Below are positions 7,787-19,049 of a stretch of 64,000 nt of DNA, one piece after another (position 1 is the stretch's first letter; every line of letters begins with the position of its first letter). This DNA is from Marinibacterium anthonyi. GTDB lineage: Bacteria; Pseudomonadota; Alphaproteobacteria; Rhodobacterales; Rhodobacteraceae. A program made the translations under genes and the position numbers. Location: assembly GCA_003217735.2 (NCBI GenBank), contig CP031588.1, forward strand, positions 1 to 64,000. The letters are read 5' to 3'. Below the pieces are notes generated by a model. It was not told the origin of the DNA. It was given only the letters and a program-made list of their open reading frames with translations, and did not search any database.

Positions 7787-7802
7787 ATTGCCAATTGGCA
7801 AT
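7787..7802. repeat. 16-bp perfect palindrome, right copy, candidate parS
   Basis: ATTGCCAATTGGCAAT, identical to 3865-3880, starting 15 bases after parB. Twenty bases further is a second inverted repeat, TTTCAA-N9-TTGAAA (7822-7842), in an AT-rich stretch. The pairing of an identical palindrome at each end of the rep-parAB module supports a centromere role. Confidence 0.65.
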
Positions 7803-7885
7803 TTCTTGAAAAACTAAGTTATTTCAATTACGTAGGTTGAAATGTCAGCGCGGTTTAGCACATCCGGCCAAGGCGCAGCCGATCG

Positions 7886-9091
7886 TCAGATGCACCGCGA
7901 TCTTCGGTCACTTGCGCCGGCCTGGACATCCGGGCCGGTGCTGCCGTTGAAGGGAAAGCAGACCCGCACCGTGGTGCCCTTTTCCTCGGTGCTTTGAAGT
8001 TCGAGGAACCCGCCGTTCTTGCGGGCCGTCTCGCTTGCGGAAAAAAGCCCGAGACCGGCACCTTGGGGCCGCGTGGTGAAGAATGGGTCGCAGGCCCGGG
8101 CGCGGACCTCCTCTGTCATGCCGGCGCCAAAATCGGTCACCGACAGACACACGTAGCGACCGGTGCGTCCCGGCACGGTCGCGATCTCGGTGCCGATCGT
8201 GATGGGCCCGCCCGGGGGCGTCGCATCGCGCGCGTTCATGACGAGGTTCAGCAGCACCGCGTCGATTTCGGCCGGATCGGCGCGGATCATGGCCGGCCTG
8301 GACGATATGTCCAGCTTCAGGTCGAAACCAAGGACCAGCGTCCGTTCGAGGATCTCGGCCATGTCACGGATCACCGGGTTCAGGTCCAGCTTCCGGGCGA
8401 CGGGCCAGTCGTGAGCGGACGAGCCGAGCAAGCGTTTGCTGAGCTTGCCGCCGATCTTGACCATGTGCATGGCGGCACTGAGGTATTCGCGCTGCTCGGG
8501 CGTCACGCCCATCATCCCGGCCATTTCGATGTTGGACAGGACCACCAGCAGAAGATTGTTGAAATCATGCGCCACCGTCCCGGACAGGCGTGCTACCGCT
8601 TCCAGCCGCTGGGACCGCGACAGCGCCTTTTCGGCGCGTACGCGCGCCGTCACGTCGCGCATGACCGCCAGCAGGACCGGTGCATCGGCCTGTTCGACGC
8701 GGGTCACGGACATTTCGATGACCATTTCCTGGGGCTCTGATTCGCGGATGAGTCGAAGCGGCTCGCCGGTCAGAAGGACATGGTCGTAATCGTCGTACCA
8801 GGCTTCGGCTTCGTTCGGAAAGGTGTCGCGGATCGACTGGCCGCTGAGATCGGCAATGCCGAACATGGTCTGCATGGACGTGTTCATCCAGATGTAGCGG
8901 TAATCGCGCAGCCCGTCGGGACGAACCGGAAGCCGTTCGAAAAGACACGACCCTTCGTCAAGGGCTTCCAGGCTGGCGAGGTACAGGGCCTCGTTCCGGC
9001 GCAGCCTGGCGATTTCTTCGACGGTATCCGTTTCCATCGTCGCTTGCACTGGACCCCCCGAAAGAGCGGCTGAACTGACCATGTTGAACAC
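7886..9091 (-). CDS. PAS-domain sensor histidine kinase
   Basis: About 401 residues. A PAS fold (roughly 35-150, ending in the usual AVMRDVTARVRAEKAL) is followed by an H-box with GTVAHDFNNL (His175) and a complete HATPase domain: N-box NLVMNARDA (about 272-280), DFGAGM (310-315) and GAGLGLFS (334-341). There is no membrane segment, so it is a soluble kinase, and no response regulator is adjacent; its DHp/HATPase closely resembles the core of the hybrid kinase at 43.7-46.9 kb. Start is uncertain: ATG 9091 or ATG 9037, neither with a strong ribosome site. Confidence 0.85.
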   Translation of the reverse strand: MFNMVSSAALSGGPVQATMETDTVEEIARLRRNEALYLASLEALDEGSCLFERLPVRPDGLRDYRYIWMNTSMQTMFGIADLSGQSIRDTFPNEAEAWYDDYDHVLLTGEPLRLIRESEPQEMVIEMSVTRVEQADAPVLLAVMRDVTARVRAEKALSRSQRLEAVARLSGTVAHDFNNLLLVVLSNIEMAGMMGVTPEQREYLSAAMHMVKIGGKLSKRLLGSSAHDWPVARKLDLNPVIRDMAEILERTLVLGFDLKLDISSRPAMIRADPAEIDAVLLNLVMNARDATPPGGPITIGTEIATVPGRTGRYVCLSVTDFGAGMTEEVRARACDPFFTTRPQGAGLGLFSASETARKNGGFLELQSTEEKGTTVRVCFPFNGSTGPDVQAGASDRRSRCI

Positions 9092-9150
9092 GGGTCAGTA
9101 CACTTCCGTTTCTGGGAAAATGAAATAGAAATGGAAACGCAATTTGAAAT

Positions 9151-9179
9151 ATAAAAATTTCAGGCCCCGAATTTGGGCC
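9151..9179 (-). terminator. Possible terminator after the GDP-fucose-synthase-like gene
   Basis: Read on the minus strand, GGCCC-N7-GGGCC (9179-9163) is followed by TGAAATTTTTAT. The stem is short (5 bp) but GC-rich and the T-run is in the right place, between the polysaccharide operon end at 9271 and the kinase start at 9091. The rest of 9092-9270 is AT-rich leader for the kinase. Confidence 0.4.
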
Positions 9180-9270
9180 GGGCCAGCCCGATACAAAGGC
9201 AGGCAGTGGCATGAAACCGCCGCGCACCTGGCATCTTGTCATGAATGGAAACACGGCCGTATCCGGCCGG

Positions 9271-10242
9271 TCAGGCGCGGGCCGTTCTTTTGTGGTCAAG
9301 GAACCAGCGGTAGGTTGCGTCCAGCCCCTGTTCCAGCGCGATCCGGGGGCGCCAGCCCATCGCCGTCAGCAGGGAACAATCCAGCAGCCTGCGCGGCGCC
9401 CCGTCCGGTTTTTCGGGATCGGTCAGGATGCGGCCGCGAAAGCCGGTGACCTGGGCGATCATCCCGGCCAGCTGGCGGACCGAGACTTCGCGCCCGCTGC
9501 CGATGTTGATCTGGGACAGCATCGGCCGGGTGTTCGCCTTGTAGATCGCCAGCGGCAGATCGAGGATGTAGAGCGCGGCGATCGCCATGTCGTTCACGTG
9601 CAGGAATTCGCGGCGGGGCGTGCCGGTCCCCCAGATCGTGACGTCGGACGCGCCCGATTGCACCCCATCGTGAAAGCGGCGGATAAGCGCGGGGATCACG
9701 CCGGCGGTTTCGGGATCGAAATTGTCGCCGGGCCCGTAAAGGCCGCAGGGAATGACCGAGCGATAGTCGCGGCCATGCTGCCGGTTGTAGCTTTCGCAAA
9801 GCTTGATCGCGGCGATTGCGGCGATGGCGTCGGGTTCGTTGCTGGGATCCAGCGTGCCGGTCAGAAGGGCGGTTTCGCGGATCGGCTGCTGGGCAAAGCG
9901 CGGGTAGATCTTGGACGCTCCGCAATACAGCAGGCCCTGCACGCCGGTCTTGTGCGCCGCGTGGATCACGTTGGCCGCGATCACCAGGTTGTCGTGGATG
10001 AAGGCCGCCGGGAAGGTCGCATTGGCCAGGATGCCGCCCGTCCTGGCGGCGGCGAGGATCACCACGTCGGGCCGTTCTTCGTGGAAGAACGCGTTGACGG
10101 CGGCCTGGTCGGTCAGGTCCAGCTTGTCCTCGTCGCGGACCAGGATGTCGCGGGGGGCTCCGTCGCGCCGGTCCTGTTCGAGCCGGCGCAGGATGGCGCT
10201 GCCGATCATGTCCTTGTGTCCGGTCACGAAATAGCGGGTCAA
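9271..10242 (-). CDS. GDP-L-fucose synthase paralogue lacking catalytic residues
   Basis: A 323-residue NAD(P)-binding protein that aligns along its whole length with GDP-L-fucose synthase (Fcl/WcaG), including ESYNRQHGRDYRSVIP and PALIRRFHDG. The TTG start at 10242 has AAGGAGG 7 bases upstream; a longer frame runs back into gmd. Key residues are altered: the YxxxK pair is D138 and A142 (DAIAA where the family has YAIAK), the active-site Cys in SSCIYP is Lys111, and the middle Gly of the nucleotide motif is Asp11. The frame is intact and otherwise conserved, so it looks maintained rather than decaying. It follows gmd by 28 bases. A second, catalytically complete copy is at 51389-52354. It may be a scaffold, a regulator of Gmd or an enzyme with changed chemistry. 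Confidence 0.85.
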   Translation of the reverse strand: MTRYFVTGHKDMIGSAILRRLEQDRRDGAPRDILVRDEDKLDLTDQAAVNAFFHEERPDVVILAAARTGGILANATFPAAFIHDNLVIAANVIHAAHKTGVQGLLYCGASKIYPRFAQQPIRETALLTGTLDPSNEPDAIAAIAAIKLCESYNRQHGRDYRSVIPCGLYGPGDNFDPETAGVIPALIRRFHDGVQSGASDVTIWGTGTPRREFLHVNDMAIAALYILDLPLAIYKANTRPMLSQINIGSGREVSVRQLAGMIAQVTGFRGRILTDPEKPDGAPRRLLDCSLLTAMGWRPRIALEQGLDATYRWFLDHKRTARA

Positions 10243-10270
10243 TGTCCGCCCTCCTTTCGCCGGTTGCCAC

Positions 10271-11389
10271 CTATTGGCCCAGGGCGATCGGGACCGGGTG
10301 ACCGATGTCGCGCAGCGCGACGACCTGACGGGCGGCGGCAAGGTCCGCGGCCACCATTTCGGCGCACATCTGCCGGGTGGTTGTTTCGGGCCGCCAGCCC
10401 AGCCGTTCATGCGCGCGGGTGGCGTCGCCCAGCAGGCTTTCGACCTCGGTCGGGCGGAAGTAGGCGGGATCGACCCGAAGGATCACGTCGCCCGGCCGCA
10501 CAGCCGGGGCCGAGGGGCCGGCGGTGCCGACCACGCGCGCGATCTCGTTCAGGCCCTGGCCTTCGAAGGCCAGCCGGATGCCAAGCGCGCCGGCCGTCCA
10601 GGTCACGAAGTCGCGCACGGAATGCTGTTCCCCGGTGGCGATGACGAAATCCTCGGGCGCGTCCTGCTGCAGCATCATCCATTGCATCCGCACGTAGTCG
10701 CGCGCGTGGCCCCAGTCGCGCCGGGCGTCGAGATTGCCGAGGTAGAGACAGGTTTCCAGCCCCTGCGCGATGTTGGCCAGGCCCCGGGTGATCTTGCGCG
10801 TGACGAAGGTTTCGCCGCGCCGGGGGCTCTCGTGGTTGAAGAGGATGCCGTTGCAGGCATAGATCCCGTAGGCTTCGCGGTAGTTCACGGTGATCCAGTA
10901 GGCGTATAGTTTCGCGACCGCATAGGGAGAGCGTGGGTAGAACGGCGTCGTCTCGCGCTGGGGGGTTTCGCGGACAAGGCCGTACAGTTCGGAGGTGGAG
11001 GCCTGGTAGAACCGGGTCGTGTCCTGCAGGCCGAGGAACCGGATCGCCTCGAGCAGGCGCAGCGTGCCGAGCGCGTCGATGTCGGCAGTGTATTCCGGCG
11101 CCTCGAAACTGACACCCACATGGCTTTGGGCGGCCAGGTTATAGACCTCGTCCGGGCGCAGTTCGGCCATGATCCGGATCAGGTTCGAGCTGTCGCCGAG
11201 ATCGCCGTAATGCAGGCGAAAGCGCGGATCGGGGTCATGCGGATCCTGGTACAGATGGTCGATCCGCTGGGTGTTGAACTGCGAGGCGCGGCGCTTGATG
11301 CCGTGGACCTCGTAGCCCCGGTCCAGCAGGAATTCGGCAAGGTACGATCCGTCCTGGCCCGTAATCCCGGTGATGAGTGCGCGTTTCAT
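10271..11389 (-). CDS. gmd: GDP-mannose 4,6-dehydratase
   Basis: A 372-residue short-chain dehydrogenase-like enzyme converting GDP-D-mannose to GDP-4-keto-6-deoxymannose, the precursor of GDP-fucose, GDP-rhamnose and GDP-perosamine. Visible landmarks are the nucleotide motif [14 protein letters not shown] at residues 6-19, the STSELYG segment, [15 protein letters not shown] with the YxxxK pair, and the [19 protein letters not shown] block characteristic of Gmd. It lies immediately before the fucose-synthase-like gene on the same strand. A GC-rich imperfect hairpin (about 11428-11451) separates it from the upstream gene and may attenuate read-through. It could also serve the perosamine-type aminotransferase at 32.6 kb. 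Confidence 0.95.
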   Translation of the reverse strand: MKRALITGITGQDGSYLAEFLLDRGYEVHGIKRRASQFNTQRIDHLYQDPHDPDPRFRLHYGDLGDSSNLIRIMAELRPDEVYNLAAQSHVGVSFEAPEYTADIDALGTLRLLEAIRFLGLQDTTRFYQASTSELYGLVRETPQRETTPFYPRSPYAVAKLYAYWITVNYREAYGIYACNGILFNHESPRRGETFVTRKITRGLANIAQGLETCLYLGNLDARRDWGHARDYVRMQWMMLQQDAPEDFVIATGEQHSVRDFVTWTAGALGIRLAFEGQGLNEIARVVGTAGPSAPAVRPGDVILRVDPAYFRPTEVESLLGDATRAHERLGWRPETTTRQMCAEMVAADLAAARQVVALRDIGHPVPIALGQ

Positions 11390-11461
11390 GCCTGTCTGGT
11401 CTCCGTTCGGTGCAAGGTGACGGGGGCAGGGCCGGCCCTGGGCCGGACCCTGGCGGCCCGG

Positions 11462-14400
11462 TCAGAGAAGCGTGTCGTAGGGGTCGAAGATGACATCGAC
11501 CCAGTAGTTCGAGGCGTTGTAGCTAAGCGTCGGGAACAGCCCGGTGCCGCCGTCGTAGAAGACGCCGTTGCCGCCGGATCCGGTGGCGGCAAGCATGTCG
11601 TCCGGCCCAGTCCAGCCCGAGGCGAAGAAGTTGCCCGAGAAGGCGTAGTTCTGGGTCGTGCCGTAGGAGGCGACGTAGACCGTGTCGACGTCCAGCTGCA
11701 CCGGCGCGGCCAGCGTGGCGGTCTGCCAGCCGACCTGACCCGCGGTGGACACGACCTGGGCGCTGGCCAGAAGGGTGCCGGTGGCGGACCAGAGGTTGAG
11801 CGTGCGCGTGTCGGTGTCGGTCGCGTCCTCGGTTCCGCGCCAGTAGCGCAGCGCCGTGACCTCGCCATCGGCGGCCGCGCTGAACCGCACGCCCAGTTCG
11901 TAATCGGTGGGGTCGCTGGTGACGGTCTGCGCCGGGGTGTCGCCGGAGCCGAACAGCGTGAAGACGCCCGATCCGGTTTCGGGTTCGACATCGGTGACCG
12001 AGATCGTGATCGCCTGCTGCACCGCCGGGTTCGTGCCATCCGAGACCGACACGACCAGGTCATAGACGTTGTCGCCGTCAAGATCGCCGGGGAGTTCGAA
12101 ATCGGGCAGGTCGGCGAAGGACAGCACGCCGGTGTCGGGACCGATCTGGAAGGCGTCGGCGTCGTCGCCGCCGGCAATGGCGAAGATCAGCGTGTCGGTA
12201 TCCGCGTCGAAGGCGGTGAGCGTGGTCACGGTGCCTTGCATCTCGGGCAGGGTGTAGGCGGTGCCGGCCAGCGTGAAGACGGGCGCCTGGTTGGCGATAT
12301 CGCCGGCGACGAAGCCGACATCGACCCAGTAGTTCGAATTCGCGTAGCTGAAGGTCGGGAAGGCCCCGGGGCCGGCGGTTGCATAGACCCCGGCGCTGGT
12401 CGGGCTGGACAGGGTGCCGTCGGGCCCGCTGTGGGGCGTGTCGAAATAATTCAGGCTGATCGCGTAGTTCTGCGTGGTGCCGTAGGACACGGTATAGGTC
12501 TGCCCGGCCGTGATCTGCACCGGCGCCGTCAGCGTGCCGATCTGCCAGCCGCTCTGGCCCGGCGCCGATGTCACGGTGACCGAGCCCAGCAGCGCGCCGG
12601 TGGCGGACCAGAGGTTGAGCGTGCGCATGTCGGTGTCCGCCGCATCTGCCGCGCCGCGCCAGTAGCGCAGGATCTCGACCTCGCCGGAGGCGGTCGCGGT
12701 GAACCGGGTGCCAAGTTCGTAATCCGAGGTGTCGGCGGTTTCGGTGGCCTCGGGTTGCGCGGCGGGTCCGAACAGGGTCGAGATCCCGGAGCCGGGTTCG
12801 TTCGGATCGTCGGTGACGGTCACGGTGGCCGATTGGGTCACGGTCGGGTTCACGCCGTCCGACACGCCCAGCGTCAGTTCATAGACATTGTCGCCGTTGG
12901 CATCGCTCGGCGCCTCGTAATCCGGGGCAAAGATGAAGCTGAGCGCGCCGGTCGCCGCGTCGATGCTGAACAGCGCCGCGTCCGCCCCGCCGGTGATGGA
13001 ATAGCCCAGCGTGTCGAGATCGGCCGCGCTGACCGTCCCGGCGAGCGTGGTGTTTTCGGCCGTGGCGAAATTGGGGTCCGAGGTGAAGACCGGCGGCGCG
13101 TTCTCTCCGCCCGTGGGTTCGAAGGTGACATCGACCCAATAGCCGGTGCCCTGGTAGCTGTCCGTGGGCATGATGTTTCCCGTGCCCACCGCAAAGACGC
13201 CGCCGGTCAGGGCCGGGACGGTGAGATAGCCGAAGGGATCGGTATAGCCGTTGCCGAACTGGCCGACGGTGGCAAGGTAATTGTCCCCGGTTTCGTAGGC
13301 CACGGTGTAGCTTTGGCCGGCGGCAACCGGGATCGGGTTGTTCAGGACGACGGTCTGCCAGCCGCTTTCGCCCGGCAGCGAGGTGAACTGGACCGTTGCC
13401 AGCAGTGTTCCGTCGCCGGCCCAGAGACGGCCGATGCGCTGGTCGGTGTCATCGGCATCGCTGGCGGCGCGGTAATAGTGCAGCTCGGTGACCTGGCCCG
13501 AGGCCGCGGGGATGAACCGGGTGCCCAACTGCAGCGCGCTGCTGTCGTCATAGACCTGCCCCTGGACCGTGACCCAGGGGTCGAAGAGGGTGACGCTGTC
13601 GGGCGGGGTGGCCTCGACCTCTTCGCTGTCCAGCGTGGCGATGGTCGGCATGTTCAGGCTGTCGTCGATGGCGCGGACCAGGATCTCGTAGGTCTGCACG
13701 GCCGAGGGGGCCCAGCTGTAGGACCAGGTGGTCGTGCCCTGCGCCACCTTCCAGGTGGTGCCGCCGTCGAACGACAGTTCGACCAGCGCCACGACGCCGT
13801 CGTCGGTGGCCGCGTTGCCGTCATCGTCGGTGGCGGTGCCGGTCAGCAGGATGGGCGTGCCGGCGGGCAGGGTGTCGGGCAGGTCGTCGATGGTGGCGGT
13901 GGCGGCGGTGAAATCGGTCGACGCCATGGCGCGGACCAGGCCCTGCAGAAGCAGTTCGGCATCGGTGGTCCCCGGCTGGATGCCCATGTCGGCGAACATG
14001 TTGATGGTGAACTGCTGGATCGCCGTGTTCTCGATATTGGCGCCATAGGGTTCGTTGTCGTGGTCGTCGCTCAGCGCCCAGGACCAGAACACCGTGCCCG
14101 CGCCAAAGACCAGCGCGCCGCTTTCGGCGCGGTAAAGCGACAGGTTGTGCGTGGCCGTCCCCGGCGCCACCGTGTTGCCCTGGTCGACGAGGATCGAGCT
14201 CCAGGGGATCGTGGTGTCGGAGAGGTAGATCAGCCCGGCGGGGCGATAGGCGTCGTCCGGCGAGGTGTCCCATTCATAGCCGAGGATCCCGGGTGCCATG
14301 TCGGTCGCGCCGACGCCCGCCACCGAGGTGTCGCGCCAGTAGCGCAGCACGGCGTTGACCTCGGTCACGTCGAGCGCGCCGCCGAATTCGCCGGTGCCGT

Positions 14401-15597
14401 CGGGGCCGAAGAGCTGCCCGGTCAGCGCGTTTTCGGCGCAATTGCACAGGTCGATCAGGCCCGAGATCGGCGGGCGGTCGCCGGCGTCCCCGGCCAGCGG
14501 GTTGCCGAGAAAGCGGTCGTCCCGCCAGGTGCCTGTCCAGATGTCGGTCGGGTCGAGGTTGTAGTAATCGTCGGGCCCGGCAGAGGGGTCGGAGACGGCC
14601 CAGGTTTCCTTGTAGCAGACCAGCGTGCGGTATTCCTGGCCGTCGACCACGCTGGTTTCCCAGCGGGTCTTCCAGTACATCTCGTTGCCGCTCCAGAACA
14701 GCAGGTTGACGCCCGCGTCCCGCGCCTCCTGCACGTTCCAGCGCTGGTCGGCGGACCAGTATTCGTCATGCCCGACCGAGATGAAGGCCTGGTATTTCAT
14801 CAGGTAATCGGCGCCCAGCCGGTCGGTGTCGACGCCCGAGATATAGCTGACGTCATAGCCGTTCTGTTCCAGCCATGAGATCGCCGCGTAATCGGCGCCA
14901 AACAGGTAATCCTGCGCCCCGGCGGCGGTGCCGCCCTGCTGCCCGTCGATACCCCTTGTGATGAAGGGGCGGTTGTAGCTGACCGCATAGGCGCGATCCT
15001 CGCCCAGGCCGCTGGATCCGGGGATGTCCCCGTTGTCCACGTAATCGCCGGCGTCGCCGTAGAAGTTCGGCCCGATCTGGCCGTTGTTTCCGGCCCAGCC
15101 GTTATAGGCCTGCCAGGTCGTGTCCGAGGTCTGCAGCACGATGTCGGCCTCGCGGTCGTCGTCGCGCACGACAAAGGGGATCTGGTTGTATTCGCCCTCG
15201 ATCGGATCGCCGTTCGCGTCCAGCCGCTGCACCCGGGCCAGGTAGACGCCCGATACCGCGTCCTCGGGGATCAGCCAGCTGTCGGTGACGGCCCAGTTGC
15301 CGGCATCGACGGTGCCCGTGGCCGCGTTGAACGTGGCGTCGGGCTGTACCGTGGCATTGGTGTTCACCCAGGAGGTCACCATGCGCGCGCCGTTGCCGTC
15401 GTAATAGCCCAGGCGGAAGATCTCGACCTTGTAGTCGCTGCCGGCCATGTCGCTGACGTTGATCTTGAAGTCGACCTGGGTGCCGGCATCGACGCTGAAA
15501 TCGGTGGTGAAGCCCTCGATCTCGGTGGAATGATCCACGTTCCAGTAGGATTGCGGCATCACGCCATCGGTGCGGGCATTTTCCTCTGTGATCTCGT

Positions 15598-15601
<4 letters not shown>
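11462..15601 (-). CDS. DMFase-like enzyme fused to three DUF4082 and cadherin-like domains
   Basis: A 1379-residue acidic protein. Residues about 20-520 resemble the large subunit of N,N-dimethylformamidase (SVGHDEYWS, FWSGNEMYWKTRW, GYEWDTSPDDAYRPAG); in that enzyme two Tyr and one Glu bind a mononuclear iron, and the Tyr of DEYW and EMYW plus the Glu of YEWD are candidate ligands. Downstream, an Ig-like stretch leads into three DUF4082 modules (LGTRFIPAASGQVTELHYYR, LGTRFTATASGEVEILRYWR, LGVRFSAAADGEVTALRYWR) alternating with two cadherin-like repeats (DANGDNVYELTLGVSDG, DLDGDNVYDLVVSVSDG). There is no Sec signal, so type I secretion is plausible although no such transporter is in the window. 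The start overlaps the cobW stop (ATGA). Substrate unknown. Confidence 0.85.
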
Positions 15602-16850
<1,249 letters not shown>

Positions 16851-16854
<4 letters not shown>

Positions 16855-19049
16855 CGGGGGCCTCCGTCGGTGGGCGCGGCGCGGTGGCGCCGCAGGGGAT
16901 GCGACACTGACAGCCGGTCGCCGAACCCGTAAAGACGGTGGCGGCGGGGCCGGGCGTCCAGGATCAGCGAAAAGACCGGTGGCGTGGCGAGTTTCGCCAG
17001 CAGGCCCGCCGTCAGCTCGACCACGGACCGGGGCGTACCGCCCCAGCGCAGGACCAGCAGGATCTCGCCGCCGAACCGGGCATAGCGCAGCGCGCCGGGT
17101 GACAGCAGGGGAGGGGCCTCGACAATGGTGATCATCCGCGTGTCGTGGGTGGCGTCGGACAGGGCGGTCAGCCCGCCGGACAGTTCGCTGCCGCACTGGG
17201 CCGCCAGTTCGGGAATGCTGTGTTCAAGGTAGGGGCGGTCCCGCGTGTCGTCCTTTGCGCCGCGTCGCCGGCGGATGGGGCGGGCTGACCCGACCCGGAT
17301 CAGCCGAACCGGCCGCCCGCTGGCCGCGATCTCGGCCGCGATCCATTCCGCGACCGGCAGCACCATGTCCTCGGCGCGCGGACTGGCCACGGTCAGCACA
17401 TCGGGCAGATGCCCGCCGTCGGCGCTTTGCAGCATCAGCAGCATGTCCCGCAGCAGTTCGGCCGTGGGCGTGGCGGCCCGGCCGGAGATGTCGCGCGCCA
17501 TCGCGCGCCGCCGCCCGCGTGACAGCCGGGGCCACAGGCCGACCGGCACCAGCAGCGGCAGGTGGGCCAGCTGTTCATGGCTGCGGATCGTTGCATCGCG
17601 CAGTTCGAGCAGGGTGGCCAGCGTCAGGGACAGCAGCAGCGCGCCGACACCGGTGATCAGCAGGTAGACCTTGCGGCCGGGCCCGACGGGGTCGTGCGGC
17701 ACGCGGGCCTCGGACAGCCGTTCGATCGACACGGGCGCCAGCTGGGCCTGGGCCAGCAGGACCTGCTGGCGGTATTCCAGCTCAGACAGGGCCTTTTCGC
17801 TGGCCCGAAGCTCCTCGATCTGCTTGTCGATCCGCGGCGCCAGGTTCCGGATCGCGGTAAGCTGCCTGCGGGCATTGTCCGCCTTGGCGTCAAGCTGGTC
17901 GCTTTCGGACGACAGGGCGTTTTCGGTCAGCTCCAGCGAGCGGTCGAAGGCGGCCAGCCCGGCATCGATATCGGCACGGATCGCCGCGATCAGGTCCTTG
18001 CTGTGTTTCACCACGTCGTTGGCCTCGCCGTAGGTGGTGGCGATGTCGCGCAGCTTGCGCAGTTCGGTGGCCAGCTCATGGCGCAGGTCACCCAGCCGTT
18101 CGGGTTCCGACCGGGCGGTTAGGTCGGGATCGGCGCGGGCGGCCAGGACCGAACGCCGGGTCGCCGAGATGTCCAGCCGCTCGCGTGCGAGGTCGGCCTG
18201 ACGGTCCATGACGGTCTGCAGCTGATGCGCGACCGACTCCTCCGTGGCGCCCTGTTCGATCCCGGTTTCGCCCATCGCATGATCAAGATCGGCGCGCATG
18301 GTGGCGACCCGGTCCTGGTCGGCGCGGATGCGGGTTTCAAGCCAGTTGGCGGCATCGGTCACCTCGCGGCGCCAGTTGGTCTCGCGTTCGGCGAGGTAGG
18401 TATCGACAAGCGCGCCGGGGACCGCCGCGGCCAGGTCCGGATCGCGCGAGGTGAAGCCGACGGTGATGACGCCCAGCGTGCCCTGCCGCGACACGCCGAG
18501 GGCGGCCTCGAACGCCTGCGCGACCCTTTGGTCGGCCTGGTCGGGTTCGGGGCTGTCCCTGCTGTCCGTCGGGGCGCCGGTGCCCAAGCCGGCGTTCACG
18601 AGGATACGGTCAAGCGCCGCGCGCGCCTTGTCGATCCACGGGGCCAGCGGCGATGGCGGTTCCAGCGCGGAATTGAATTCGGCCCGCCGGTCAAGCGCGA
18701 AGCGCGCGATCACGGCCTCGGTCACGTCGCGGGACACCAGCCGTTCGATTTCGGCGTCGGTGTCGACCTCGGGGCCGATCTTGCGCCCGCCCATGTCGCT
18801 GGTCAGCGACAGGGCGGAGGCGGGCGCGACCAGCACCCGGGTCTGGGCATAGTAGCGTTTCGGCACGCCCAGGATGGTCGGCAGGGCGATCAGGCAGATC
18901 AGCAGGGTGAAGCCGATGATCAGCCAGGCGCGCCGGCGCAACAGCCAGTAGGCGCCGGACCATGCGGCGCTGTCGGCCGGGGTTGCGGGAACCGGCGGTG
19001 CGTCGAAGACGCGTGACGATGCGGTGGAGAGCCGTGCGGACGTATTCAT
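16851..19049 (-). CDS. Wzz-like chain-length/co-polymerase protein with degenerate kinase domain
   Basis: A 732-residue polysaccharide co-polymerase. It has a first membrane helix at about 41-62 (AWLIIGFTLLICLIALPTIL), a long periplasmic coiled-coil region with ADPDLTARSEPERLGDLR and many heptads, and a second helix at about 459-482. The cytoplasmic C-terminal region (about 500-720) sits where tyrosine kinases (BY-kinases) usually have their ATPase, but no Walker A motif and no Tyr-rich tail are seen, so kinase activity is unlikely. Works with Wza and Wzy to set chain length. Coupled at both ends by ATGA overlaps. Confidence 0.85.

Noticed and set aside
11120-14878. Very long open frame on the plus strand (about 1250 codons) opposite the DMFase-like gene
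   Set aside because: It mirrors the codon bias of the real gene on the minus strand, has no domain or ribosome site, and its residues are low-complexity Arg/Gly/Val; the opposite strand has clear domains.
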